This document shows, one piece after another, positions 24,911-32,659 of a DNA stretch of 64,000 nucleotides. Below the pieces are notes generated by a model that saw only the letters and a program-made list of their open reading frames with translations, searched no databases and was not told the DNA's origin. The stretch spans positions 1 to 64,000 of the forward strand of contig JAEEIU010000060.1 of the NCBI GenBank assembly GCA_016281495.1, read 5' to 3'. This DNA comes from Treponema sp. Its GTDB lineage: Bacteria > Spirochaetota > Spirochaetia > Treponematales > Treponemataceae. The translations under genes were made by a program, and so were the position numbers. The number at the start of each line of letters is the position of its first letter. Within the stretch, counting starts at the first letter, position 1.

Positions 24911-27550
24911 TTATCCGATTTCACGTATTCTCTCCACAATGCTTGCTTTGGACAGGCCTTTATAAGACATCAGCGGAACCAATATGCCAAGCAATGCCAT
25001 TACAGGCAGCATCAGCATGACCGGTGTAATTGAAAAATTATCGGAATAGAACCAGAAGATGCCGTTTGCTATGCCATTAACTGCCGGAACAAAAAGCAAA
25101 GAGAGTATGAGGGCCACAAGACCTGATCCAACCGTATATATCATTCCCTCGATTATAAGCATTTCTTTAACCTGTTTTCCAGTCATTCCAATTGCCTGCA
25201 GAACTGCGATTTCATTCTTGCGTGCTATGATGCCGGCCATAACCGTATTAAAGAAGTTCAAGATTCCAACAAATCCGATAATCAAAGAAAGGATGCCTCC
25301 AAGAAGCGTGAACATGTTTTTAAAGTCATTGAACTCGCCTCTTTTTGTTGCCTTGCTTTCGTATTCAAGCGGGCTGCCCGAAGTTTCGCAATATCCCTTA
25401 AGATATTCTTCTGCAGCTGCCTCATGTTCTGCGTTTTTTGTATCAAATGCATAGAACATGGGGTTTAGTGTTTCACCGGTTATCTCTTTTAATGCTTTAC
25501 TTCCAAATACCAAATCATATCCGAATGATCCGTATCGCGGACTTAAACCAAAAGGAACACTTACGTAAGCGCAGACTGTGTATTCTTTTTCATTGAAACC
25601 TTCAAAAATACCCTGTATACCAGCAGGATTATTGTAATAGTCTGTATCTTCTGGCATCTTGCCTGTTGCTTTATCAATATATTCAACTGATTCGGCTGTT
25701 GCAAAATATATCTTTTCCCCTATCTTTGGAGTGTTTTCATCAAGATATAAATTTCCGTATTCATCGGCATCAGTCATAATCGCTACATAATTCCCTCCTG
25801 TTTTTAACAAGGACGCATCTCCTTCAAATACTTCAAGTTTATCGATTAAGAAATCATCCATACCCTCAGCGACAGTATCCAGATAGTGAGCGTTTTTGTT
25901 TTCGGGACTAATGACTTCAATCGAATCGGATACTGTTCCTTTGTGGGAATCATACATTGCATCGCTTACCCTTATCACGGTTATTAAGTTTGTATTGTAG
26001 GCAACACCTCCATTAAGGATATCAACGTTTTCATTAATTACATCCATTTCTTCAGATGTTATAAAACCATCTCTTGTGCCCTGATATTTAAAGTAGTGCA
26101 CATCACCTACCACAAAATCTGTTGCAACCGATGAATCCACCCATTTTTCAACGTCAAAGCCACCGACAAACATGCAAACTACATTTAATATGACTATCGA
26201 CAGTGCCAGAGAAATGAATACAAGAAGCGTTTTCTTTTTGTTCCTCTCCATATTGGCAAACGCCATTTGAGTTACTTTTGCGCCCCTGGTGTTCTTTTTC
26301 TTTTTGTTTACTCCTGAGTTTTCTGTATATCTTAATGCTTCAACTGGAGATACTTTTCCTGCCATTTTACCGGGCTTTGTAACGGAAAGAAGTACTGTCA
26401 TCATTTCAAACAAAGCAGCTGCTACGAAAATCAATGGTGATGAACTGATTGTAAGCGAGTTTAATGAAATCGAGCTTGTCTTTAAAACCGCGGGTGTAAG
26501 AACAGCACCAAGACCGTAACCCAAAATCAAACCGACAGGAAGGCCAATTATGCAAAGAAGGAACGCCTGATGACGTATGATTCTTTTTAATTGCTTTTGC
26601 GTGGTTCCGATTGTCTTTAACAGACCGTAAAACCGAATGTCTGATGCAACTGAAATCTGGAAAACATTATAAATAATCAAGTAGCCCGTAAATACTACAA
26701 GCAGCACAAAAGCTAGGAGCGGAATTATTGTTGAAAGCGGTCCGTCTTCAGATGATGTAACCGACAAATATCCTGGGTTAACTCCATACCTCACGTAGTT
26801 TTCACTGCTTGCATCAAGCGATGTAAACCCGCATTCCTGCTCGATTCTCTCCATCTTGTCAACAATGTTAAAGGATGAAGAAAACATGACGTTTAAGTCT
26901 GTTCTAATTGGATTATAGCCCTTTGCAACGATACTTTCGTTAAACGCGTTGACGTATTCTTTTGAAACATTTATAAAATGTACCGGAATGAGCGGATCAT
27001 ATTCCCAAAAACCAACGAGAACGAATTTATCCGTAACTTTTGCTTTTTCTTCTGCAACGCCGTTTATGTTATAAGTAAGTTCTATCTCTTCTCCCAATAC
27101 AGGTTCTTTTCCAAGAAGTCTGATGGCTTCCTTGTCCATGATTATTTCGTTTTTGGCTGCCGGCATGTGGCCTTCTACTAACGTAATAAAGCTCCACTTT
27201 GCACAATTATCATCCATGTAGCTTATTTCTGCAGAGTGCTTTGTAAACGGGGAATCAACCGCGACTCCGGCAACCCTTCTTTCACCGTAGGCTTTTATGA
27301 GCTTATTGCTTATTAAAAGTTCTTCCTGCTCATCCGTAATTTCCTTAAATGTTGCGTGATTGCTTCCACCAAGCTGTCTGAAATTACTTGTTTCATACGA
27401 TGCCTTTATTGACAAAGAAATCGTAAAAAGTGTTGTGAACAAAACCGCTGTCAAAGTGATTGCAATAATCGTAATGACATTTCTTCGTTTATTTGAAAGA
27501 AGAACTCTATGTGCTATCCTTCGTACACATTTTCTGTTGTTGACTTTCAT
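24911..27550 (-). CDS. ABC transporter permease, FtsX/MacB-like, two FtsX domains
   Basis: An 879-aa membrane protein. One N-terminal helix (about 20-45), a large extracytoplasmic domain, three helices around residues 275-410 forming the first FtsX domain, a helix near 440, a second extracytoplasmic domain, and a C-terminal FtsX domain (LLGGILSLIIGFVGILNFFN, EIAVLQAIGMTGKQ). The layout matches permeases of the LolCE/MacB-type mechanotransmission group, often linked to antimicrobial peptides or lipoprotein handling. It follows the ATPase gene by 6 bases, and a two-component system lies upstream, as in many peptide-resistance cassettes of Firmicutes. Substrate unknown. Confidence 0.88.
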   Translation of the reverse strand: MKVNNRKCVRRIAHRVLLSNKRRNVITIIAITLTAVLFTTLFTISLSIKASYETSNFRQLGGSNHATFKEITDEQEELLISNKLIKAYGERRVAGVAVDSPFTKHSAEISYMDDNCAKWSFITLVEGHMPAAKNEIIMDKEAIRLLGKEPVLGEEIELTYNINGVAEEKAKVTDKFVLVGFWEYDPLIPVHFINVSKEYVNAFNESIVAKGYNPIRTDLNVMFSSSFNIVDKMERIEQECGFTSLDASSENYVRYGVNPGYLSVTSSEDGPLSTIIPLLAFVLLVVFTGYLIIYNVFQISVASDIRFYGLLKTIGTTQKQLKRIIRHQAFLLCIIGLPVGLILGYGLGAVLTPAVLKTSSISLNSLTISSSPLIFVAAALFEMMTVLLSVTKPGKMAGKVSPVEALRYTENSGVNKKKKNTRGAKVTQMAFANMERNKKKTLLVFISLALSIVILNVVCMFVGGFDVEKWVDSSVATDFVVGDVHYFKYQGTRDGFITSEEMDVINENVDILNGGVAYNTNLITVIRVSDAMYDSHKGTVSDSIEVISPENKNAHYLDTVAEGMDDFLIDKLEVFEGDASLLKTGGNYVAIMTDADEYGNLYLDENTPKIGEKIYFATAESVEYIDKATGKMPEDTDYYNNPAGIQGIFEGFNEKEYTVCAYVSVPFGLSPRYGSFGYDLVFGSKALKEITGETLNPMFYAFDTKNAEHEAAAEEYLKGYCETSGSPLEYESKATKRGEFNDFKNMFTLLGGILSLIIGFVGILNFFNTVMAGIIARKNEIAVLQAIGMTGKQVKEMLIIEGMIYTVGSGLVALILSLLFVPAVNGIANGIFWFYSDNFSITPVMLMLPVMALLGILVPLMSYKGLSKASIVERIREIG

Positions 27551-27556
27551 AGCTCA

Positions 27557-28237
27557 TTATCTCCTTTCAGATTCAGACACGATATGGCCGTCTTCAATTC
27601 TGATGATTCTGTCGGCAAGCTGAGCGATTTCGTCATTATGTGTAATCATAACAATGGTCTGTCCATACTTTTCAGCTGAAACCTTCAGGAGGCTTAATAC
27701 ATCCTGACCCGTTTTGGAATCAAGATTACCGGTTGGTTCGTCTGCAAGAATAATCGCCGGCCTGAATGCAAGGGCTCGTGCAATGGCAACACGCTGCTGC
27801 TGTCCACCGGAAAGCTGGTTGGGCAATGATTCTTTTTTTGAAGACAACATCAGCGTATCGATTATTTCGTCTACAAATTCCTTGTCAACTTTTTCGCCGT
27901 CAAGTTCCAGCGGAAGAACAATATTCTCATAGACATTCAGCACCGGTACAAGATTGTATGCCTGAAAAACAAAACCAATTTTTCTTCTTCTAAATATTGT
28001 AAGCTCATCATCTTTAAGATTGACAATTGGGATGCCATCTATTATTACCTCTCCGGATGTCGGCCTGTCCAAACCACCCAGCATATGAAGAAGGGTAGAT
28101 TTACCGCTTCCTGATGTTCCGACTATCGCCAGGAATTCCCCTTTGTTGACCTCAAGATTTACGCCTGCAAGAGCATGAACGCCATTTTCTCCCTGTCCGT
28201 ATACTTTTATCAAGTTTTTTGCTTCTAAGATGCTCAT
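27557..28237 (-). CDS. ABC transporter ATP-binding protein (LolD/MacB-like)
   Basis: A 226-aa ATPase: Walker [11 protein letters not shown]-loop [17 protein letters not shown], signature LSGGQQQR, Walker [14 protein letters not shown], switch His in MITHNDEIA. This is the typical sequence of the MJ0796/LolD subfamily that pairs with FtsX-type permeases. It lies 6 bases upstream of the permease gene. It is preceded by a 119-base gap with direct repeats that could bind the adjacent response regulator. Confidence 0.93.
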   Translation of the reverse strand: MSILEAKNLIKVYGQGENGVHALAGVNLEVNKGEFLAIVGTSGSGKSTLLHMLGGLDRPTSGEVIIDGIPIVNLKDDELTIFRRRKIGFVFQAYNLVPVLNVYENIVLPLELDGEKVDKEFVDEIIDTLMLSSKKESLPNQLSGGQQQRVAIARALAFRPAIILADEPTGNLDSKTGQDVLSLLKVSAEKYGQTIVMITHNDEIAQLADRIIRIEDGHIVSESERR

Positions 28238-28302
28238 TTCATAACCTCGCTTAAAAAAAATGTACAGAAGTTTTTCTTCTACACACTCAGTATCTCACAT
28301 AA

Positions 28303-28352
28303 ATCTTTCCAGATTCTTTCACATATTAAATAAATTCTTTCAATTTTGAAAG
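28303..28352. promoter_or_regulatory. Direct repeats upstream of the ABC operon, probable response-regulator sites
   Basis: ATTCTTTCA occurs at 28313-28321 and 28334-28342 (21 bases apart, two helical turns), with a related ATCTTTCCA at 28303-28311 (10 bases further). A palindrome CTTTCAATTTTGAAAG spans 28337-28352. Spacing by helical turns is typical of OmpR-family binding sites. This is the only region between the kinase and ATPase genes. Confidence 0.5.
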
Positions 28353-28356
28353 ATTT

Positions 28357-29256
28357 CTATTTCTTAAGGTAAACAAGAAACTCAGATCCTTTTCCGGGCT
28401 TTGAATTTACTTTAATATAACCGCCGTCTTTAGCGATAATCTCTCTTGCCAGATACAAGCCAATGCCAACGCCTTCTTTTTCGCGGGAGGATTGCAGTCT
28501 TCCAAACCTTGCAAAAATTTTGGGGATGTCTTCCTCCGCAATGCCGATGCCGGTGTCTTTAATGCTTATGCAGGCAAACATCTCTGTGGCCTTAACCGAA
28601 ATTGATATGCTTCCTTTTTCCGTATATTTTATTGCGTTGTCAACAATGTTGCATAAAGCCTCAAGCGTCCACTTGTAATCAAAATAAGCCGTCACATTTT
28701 CTTCGCCAACAGAAAAATCCAATCCCTTAGCCTCTGCTTTTTTACGCATGGCAGTGTCTACTTCCTTTATTAGCCTTGCAACATCATCGTCCTTTGGTTC
28801 AACCATCAGGATTCCATTTTCAAGACGAGAAAGTTTAACGAGTGCATCTACAAGAAACCTCAGTTTTTCCGCTTCATTTTCTATTGCATCAAGGCTTTCA
28901 CTTTGCTCCTGGGATAATTCTGTTTCCCGCAAAAGTTCACTATGCAAAAGCAGGTTTGTAATCGGTGTTTTCGTCTGGTGGGAGATATCTGCAATTAGCG
29001 TTTTAATTGTATCCCGATCCTTGCGAACATTTTCCGCAGAAAGTGCAGATGATTGAAGATAATCTGATAATTTGGATTCAATCTTTGATACCCTGTCTTC
29101 TGAAAACTGTCCCTCATGGAATTCGCCTTTTATGGCATCGTTCAGCATTCTTTCCACATTATCAAGAACTTTTTTGCTTTTATAGCTTTTATAAAAAGAA
29201 AACGCCAATGCCCCTATTGCTATGAGACAGGCAACTGTCAGCAGCAACTCATTCAT
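28357..29256 (-). CDS. Sensor histidine kinase (HisKA/HATPase)
   Basis: A 299-aa kinase with a single N-terminal TM helix (LLLTVACLIAIGALAFSFY) and almost no extracytoplasmic part, so it may sense through the membrane or via the ABC permease. The phospho-acceptor His is in LIADISHQTKTPITNLLLHSE, and the ATPase domain has N (CNIVDNAIKYT), G1 (DTGIGIAEEDIPKIF) and G2 (GVGIGLYLAR) boxes. It overlaps the regulator gene by 8 bases. Small kinases of this kind accompany LolD/MacB-type detoxification transporters. The signal is unknown. Confidence 0.92.
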   Translation of the reverse strand: MNELLLTVACLIAIGALAFSFYKSYKSKKVLDNVERMLNDAIKGEFHEGQFSEDRVSKIESKLSDYLQSSALSAENVRKDRDTIKTLIADISHQTKTPITNLLLHSELLRETELSQEQSESLDAIENEAEKLRFLVDALVKLSRLENGILMVEPKDDDVARLIKEVDTAMRKKAEAKGLDFSVGEENVTAYFDYKWTLEALCNIVDNAIKYTEKGSISISVKATEMFACISIKDTGIGIAEEDIPKIFARFGRLQSSREKEGVGIGLYLAREIIAKDGGYIKVNSKPGKGSEFLVYLKK

Positions 29257-29935
29257 TATCCTTTACCCACATATATCCAAGACCATAAACGGTTTTGATA
29301 TAATCCTTGGCATTAAGCTTGTCCCGAAGCCTTTTTACAACTACAGAGAGAGCATTTTCATCAACGTATTCCTCTCCGTCGGTCCACAACCTGTCTATCA
29401 GGTCATCCCTGGAAAGTGTAATGCCTTGATTATTAACAAACATCTTTAAAAGACGCTGTTCCGTCTTGCTTAACGGGATTTCTTCTCCACAAGCTGTAAA
29501 AACCATGCGTTCAAAGTCAAAGGAATAATCTCCAATTGAAACAAGGTCTTTGCTTGCAATGGGTTCATTTTTTCTGAGCTGAGTATTTACCCGTGCCCTC
29601 AATACGCTTAACGAAAACGGCTTTGTAACATAATCGTCCGCTCCCAATTCAAGTCCCTTTACTACGTCAGAATCCGTGTCATTAGCAGAAAGGAGTATTA
29701 TGGGATATGACAGGTTTTTTCCCCTGACCTCTTTTACAAGATCAAGGCCATTTCCATCAGGGAGATTGATATCAAGCAGGATCAAGGACGGATTTGTTAA
29801 AAATATCTGTTCTCTGGCACTTTTCAAGTTTTCGCAGGAAACAATGCTTCTTGTTTCATCTTTCAATGCCCTGCACAAACCTGCACAAAGATCCTTGTCG
29901 TCCTCGACAATAACTATTTGAAAATTCTTTTGCAT
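29249..29935 (-). CDS. OmpR-family response regulator
   Basis: A regulator of 228 aa from ATG 29935 (MQKNFQIVIVEDDKDL). The frame stays open to 30046, but that extension is translated from a repeat hairpin (29967-30025) and is unlike any receiver domain. The receiver has the acidic pair EDD, phospho-acceptor Asp in LILLDINLPDGNGL and Lys in DDYVTKPF. The C-terminal winged helix runs from ISIGDYSF-like start to GLGYMWVKDNE. It likely controls the adjacent ABC operon through the direct repeats at 28303-28352. Confidence 0.92.
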   Translation of the reverse strand: MQKNFQIVIVEDDKDLCAGLCRALKDETRSIVSCENLKSAREQIFLTNPSLILLDINLPDGNGLDLVKEVRGKNLSYPIILLSANDTDSDVVKGLELGADDYVTKPFSLSVLRARVNTQLRKNEPIASKDLVSIGDYSFDFERMVFTACGEEIPLSKTEQRLLKMFVNNQGITLSRDDLIDRLWTDGEEYVDENALSVVVKRLRDKLNAKDYIKTVYGLGYMWVKDNE

Positions 29936-29966
29936 AACAACATCCATACCATAATATGATATGTTT

Positions 29967-30025
29967 GGATGCTGAATCAAGTCCAGCATGACATTAACCG
30001 TCATTCCGAACTTGATCCGGAATCC
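29967..30025. repeat. Hairpin-forming intergenic repeat (26-nt arms)
   Basis: Imperfect palindrome: arm GGATGCTGAATCAAGTCCAG... (29967-29992), 7-base loop, and complementary arm (30000-30025). Read as protein it gives an FGMTVNVMLDLIQHP-like peptide. From memory, this resembles spurious peptides common in genomes carrying dispersed CATTCCGAA-type repeats. It is probably one copy of a repeat family. Confidence 0.65.
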
Positions 30026-30092
30026 AAAGAAAAAATGCTGAATCACCTGCGTACCCTGTCAGTCCGGCACGCGGGCAACAGGCGTTCAGCAT
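30026..30092 (-). terminator. Hairpin with T-run after the PspC gene
   Basis: Arms ATGCTGAA (30035-30042) and TTCAGCAT (30085-30092), with inner CCTG/CAGG pairing; on the minus strand the stem is followed by TTTTTCTTT. It sits just downstream of pspC, so it may end that operon. The sequence shares CAGCATGAC with the adjacent repeat. Confidence 0.5.
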
Positions 30093-30101
30093 GACAATAC
30101 T

Positions 30102-30416
30102 TTATTTGAAGTATGAGTCAAAATCTCCGGATGCCTTTGAATTTGACTGGCTGGAATTTGAATTCTCGCTGTAACCGGAAGATGATCCCGCACTCTTCAT
30201 GTTGCTGATGTCAGAATCCCTGTCATCATTTGGATTTACCGGCAAAATGGCTGCACAGATTATATAGGCAAGTATTCCAGGAAAACCAATCGTAAAGCAG
30301 CTCAATAAAACCCATATTACACGGATGATTGTTGAATCCAGGTCGAAATAATCTGCAATGCCACCACATACTCCACAAAATACTTTATCATTTGAACGGT
30401 AAAGTTTCTTAGCCAT
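30102..30416 (-). CDS. PspC-domain membrane protein
   Basis: A 104-aa protein with a PspC domain at residues 1-60: KKLYRSNDKVFCGVCGGIAD, then a membrane helix (VIWVLLSCFTIGFPGILAYIICAAILP). The tail (about 65-104) is Ser/Asn-rich and probably disordered. PspC proteins act in envelope-stress responses. It is third in the PadR operon, 2 bases after the DUF1700/DUF4097 gene. Confidence 0.9.
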   Translation of the reverse strand: MAKKLYRSNDKVFCGVCGGIADYFDLDSTIIRVIWVLLSCFTIGFPGILAYIICAAILPVNPNDDRDSDISNMKSAGSSSGYSENSNSSQSNSKASGDFDSYFK

Positions 30417-30418
30417 AG

Positions 30419-31315
30419 TTAATTCTCCTTCATATTGATTTTTATAAGGCCCATGCCACAGGTAGCACGAATGTGATTCTGTCTTTTGTTTTCACATTCA
30501 ATTTTACCTATGCCATCCTTTTGTATTTTGTTAAATTGAATTGTCCCCAATCCAACTGTACCCTCAAAAGAGTATTCATCCTCGTTACCGCTTAGTCCCA
30601 TCAAAAGCTTACCCATGCCACAGTCCACCGTAATTGTACCCTTAAGTATACCCTTGTATTCAAGGTTTCCCATGCCACATTTAACCTTACCTGTACCCCC
30701 ATTTATACCGGTAACCAGCATGTTTCCTGCACCTACATTTAAGTCCAATCTTTTTGTCTTTATGGATACAGTTTTTGTAATCATGGAACCTGCACCCATT
30801 GACAGTTTTACATAATCAAGCTCGATATTCTCCGGAATCCTTATCAGGACGCGGGCAGGAGTCCTATCTTCATCCTTTTTGCGCATCCAGAATGAAAAAT
30901 TACTGAACGATGCCACATTGCAGATTGTAAGCTTGCCAAGCCCCGAAAGCCCGAACGAAAGATTCTTGGGAGCAATGTTCTTGTATTCGACTGAAAATTT
31001 CGGTCCTGAAGTAATTACAACTTCCGCTGCCCCTATGGACACTTCCAGACTATGTACTTCTGATCCAGAGAATTCTCCGTAATGGCCTTCGTTTTCCTGG
31101 TTTGTCTCTTGTTTACGCATCGATGGTACACTAGCAATTTTTTCCTTAATGCTCTGTGCCACCTCCTGTGGTGATCCAAGCTGTTCAATTACATGCTCAT
31201 CGTCATCTGCATCCTCAAAATATGCCCTGTAATAATCCATGGCTTCTTTTTGTTCTGCAACAGGAAGTGAATTTAGTTCCTGCTGTAACTCAGATAAAAA
31301 CCTTTCTCTTGTCAT
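30419..31315 (-). CDS. DUF1700/DUF4097 (HAAS plus adhesin-like beta) protein
   Basis: A 298-aa protein. Residues 1-65 are a helical HAAS/DUF1700 signalling domain (MTRERFLSELQQELNSLPVA, EQLGSPQEVAQSIKEKI). The rest is a repetitive beta region of the DUF4097 type, with recurring SMGAGSM, NVGAGNM, GMGNLEYKG and GMGKLLMG turns. No TM helix is present. In many bacteria such proteins sit between a PadR regulator and a PspC protein and take part in envelope-stress sensing. It overlaps the padR stop by 4 bases. Confidence 0.85.
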   Translation of the reverse strand: MTRERFLSELQQELNSLPVAEQKEAMDYYRAYFEDADDDEHVIEQLGSPQEVAQSIKEKIASVPSMRKQETNQENEGHYGEFSGSEVHSLEVSIGAAEVVITSGPKFSVEYKNIAPKNLSFGLSGLGKLTICNVASFSNFSFWMRKKDEDRTPARVLIRIPENIELDYVKLSMGAGSMITKTVSIKTKRLDLNVGAGNMLVTGINGGTGKVKCGMGNLEYKGILKGTITVDCGMGKLLMGLSGNEDEYSFEGTVGLGTIQFNKIQKDGIGKIECENKRQNHIRATCGMGLIKINMKEN

Positions 31316-31629
31316 CTGCCTGCTCCCAAAATCCCGTTAATTTTTTCCACATAGGCTGTCCAGTCTTTTCTATATGAATTTACTTCTGTACGCCCAAGCT
31401 CTGTAATCTTGTAATAACGGCGATTCCTGCCGTTAAACTCCTTATCGTAGGTTTCCAAAAGGCCTCCTGTCTGCAATCTCCTTAAAACTGGATATAAGGC
31501 ACTTTCTGAAACGTCAAGTACACTCCGGACATCCTGCGTTATCTTATAGCCGTATGTTCCATCTGTTTCTTTTAAAACAATGGCAAGAACAACCGCATCA
31601 AGCAACGAGGTCCCGGTATTAAACATCAT
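31312..31629 (-). CDS. PadR-family transcriptional regulator
   Basis: About 105 aa from the ATG at 31629, which follows AAAGGAGGTGCCT; a GTG two codons upstream lies inside that ribosome site. The winged helix shows LLDAVVLAIVLKETDGTYGY, KITQDVRSVLDVSESALYPV, LRRLQTGGLLETYDKEFNGR and RRYYKITELGRTEVNSY, all hallmarks of PadR. It is first in the operon with the DUF1700/DUF4097 and PspC genes, and its own promoter overlaps a palindrome, suggesting autorepression. Confidence 0.93.
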   Translation of the reverse strand: MMFNTGTSLLDAVVLAIVLKETDGTYGYKITQDVRSVLDVSESALYPVLRRLQTGGLLETYDKEFNGRNRRYYKITELGRTEVNSYRKDWTAYVEKINGILGAGR

Positions 31630-31668
31630 AGGCACCTCCTTTTCAGAATTATATTATTCAACTATGTA

Positions 31669-31699
31669 TATTATACGGAGTATAATATTATAAAGTCAA
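31669..31699 (-). promoter_or_regulatory. padR promoter with overlapping operator palindrome
   Basis: Minus-strand TTGACT (31694-31699), 18-base spacer, TATAAT (31670-31675). The palindrome TATTATAC-GGA-GTATAATA (31669-31687) covers the -10 and most of the spacer, well placed for repression by PadR. Confidence 0.65.
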
Positions 31700-31807
31700 G
31701 TGTTTTTTCAAAATTTTTGATGTTTTTTTTGTTTCCAAAATAATAAAAAGCTCTTTCCTGCTTCATAATAGTAAATATTGGTTGTTTTCAATCTTATGGC
31801 TATTATG

Positions 31808-31836
31808 TTGACAATATAGCTATAATATCATAAACT
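31808..31836 (+). promoter_or_regulatory. Toxin-antitoxin operon promoter
   Basis: TTGACA (31808-31813), 17-base spacer, TAAACT (31831-31836). The spacer contains the palindrome TATAGCTATA (31815-31824), a candidate site for the antitoxin. Confidence 0.6.
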
Positions 31837-31859
31837 AATTGCACGGTGAGGCACTAAAA

Positions 31860-32147
31860 ATGGAAACAGTACCGATATTCGAGGCTAAAAACAAACTGCC
31901 GGCCCTCATTCATCAGGTTGAAGATGGAGAAGGCCTAGAACTTACACGCCACAACAAGGGTGTAGCAGTCCTTATTTCCAAGGACATGTATTCCGAATTA
32001 AAAAACGACTCTTCTTTTGAATCGGCATTCAGACAGTTCCGGCACAAATACAGAGACCTCTACAATACGGAAGAAAGCCAGGAGTTGAATCAAGTTTTGG
32101 ATCGGCCAAGACAAAATGATGAAGGAGAGGAGGTTGACTTATGGTAA
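31860..32147 (+). CDS. Antitoxin of the Phd/YefM family
   Basis: A 95-aa protein from ATG 31860 (METVPIFEAKNKLPALIHQV); an ATG 21 bases upstream gives an unlikely extension. The N-terminal Phd/YefM DNA-binding fold is clear (FEAKNKLPALI, ELTRHNKGVAVLISKDMY); the C-terminal part is charged and probably folds on binding the toxin. It overlaps the toxin start by 7 bases. It should bind both its own promoter and the PIN protein. Confidence 0.88.
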   Translation: METVPIFEAKNKLPALIHQVEDGEGLELTRHNKGVAVLISKDMYSELKNDSSFESAFRQFRHKYRDLYNTEESQELNQVLDRPRQNDEGEEVDLW

Positions 32148-32572
32148 AGCCCTTCTATCTTTTGGATACCTCCGTCATCTCCGAAGGTATAAAGGTAGAC
32201 CCCAACCGGCTCCTTATGGAAAAACTCTTTGCAAAAAGCCGCTTGAGCCAAATCCCCTCACCTGTATGGCATGAATTAGTCTACGGAATGAATTATCTGT
32301 CGGAGGGAGCGCTAAAGGAACTGATACGAGATTATCTTATGACCGTAGTTGCCCCACACTTTTCGATAATGCAGTATGATGACCGTGCCGCCTGGATCCA
32401 TGCAGACATAAGGGCTCGGCTGGAAAAACAGGGATTACCGGCCCCAGTTGTTGCCTGCCAGATTGCCTCCATAGCGGTTGCAAACAATATGATTCTTGTA
32501 ACAAAAAATCCACAGGACTACAAAACCATTGCCGAAAATTCAACGCTTCAAATAGAAAACTGGGCAGAGTGA
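32141..32572 (+). CDS. PIN-domain toxin (VapC-like), active-site Asp missing
   Basis: A 143-aa PIN-domain protein. The first acidic residue is Asp9 (YLLDTSVIS), the second Glu45 (VWHELVYG), and a later Asp126 is in LVTKNPQDYK. At the third conserved position, usually Asp in a stretch like PxxDxQIAxIA, the sequence is PAPVVACQIASIA with Ala105 (codon GCC, 32453-32455), one base from GAC. PIN ribonucleases need this cluster to bind Mg, so activity is probably lost or weak. It is translated together with the antitoxin. Confidence 0.85.
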   Translation: MVKPFYLLDTSVISEGIKVDPNRLLMEKLFAKSRLSQIPSPVWHELVYGMNYLSEGALKELIRDYLMTVVAPHFSIMQYDDRAAWIHADIRARLEKQGLPAPVVACQIASIAVANNMILVTKNPQDYKTIAENSTLQIENWAE

Positions 32573-32611
32573 TTTAACCCTTTCATTCCAGGCCCTATCC
32601 TCCTTTTTACC

Positions 32612-32640
32612 TTGAACAAAGGTTTATTTTCTTATATGTT
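32612..32640 (+). promoter_or_regulatory. Promoter of the zinc-ribbon/TPM operon
   Basis: TTGAAC (32612-32617), 17-base spacer, TATGTT (32635-32640), with AAGGAGG a few bases before the ATG at 32660. Confidence 0.55.
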
Positions 32641-32659
32641 ATTCTAAGGAGGATTATAT

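Noticed and set aside
29936..30046. In-frame N-terminal extension of the OmpR-type regulator
   Set aside because: It is translated repeat hairpin, without a ribosome site, and does not resemble a receiver domain; the ATG at 29935 is a better start.
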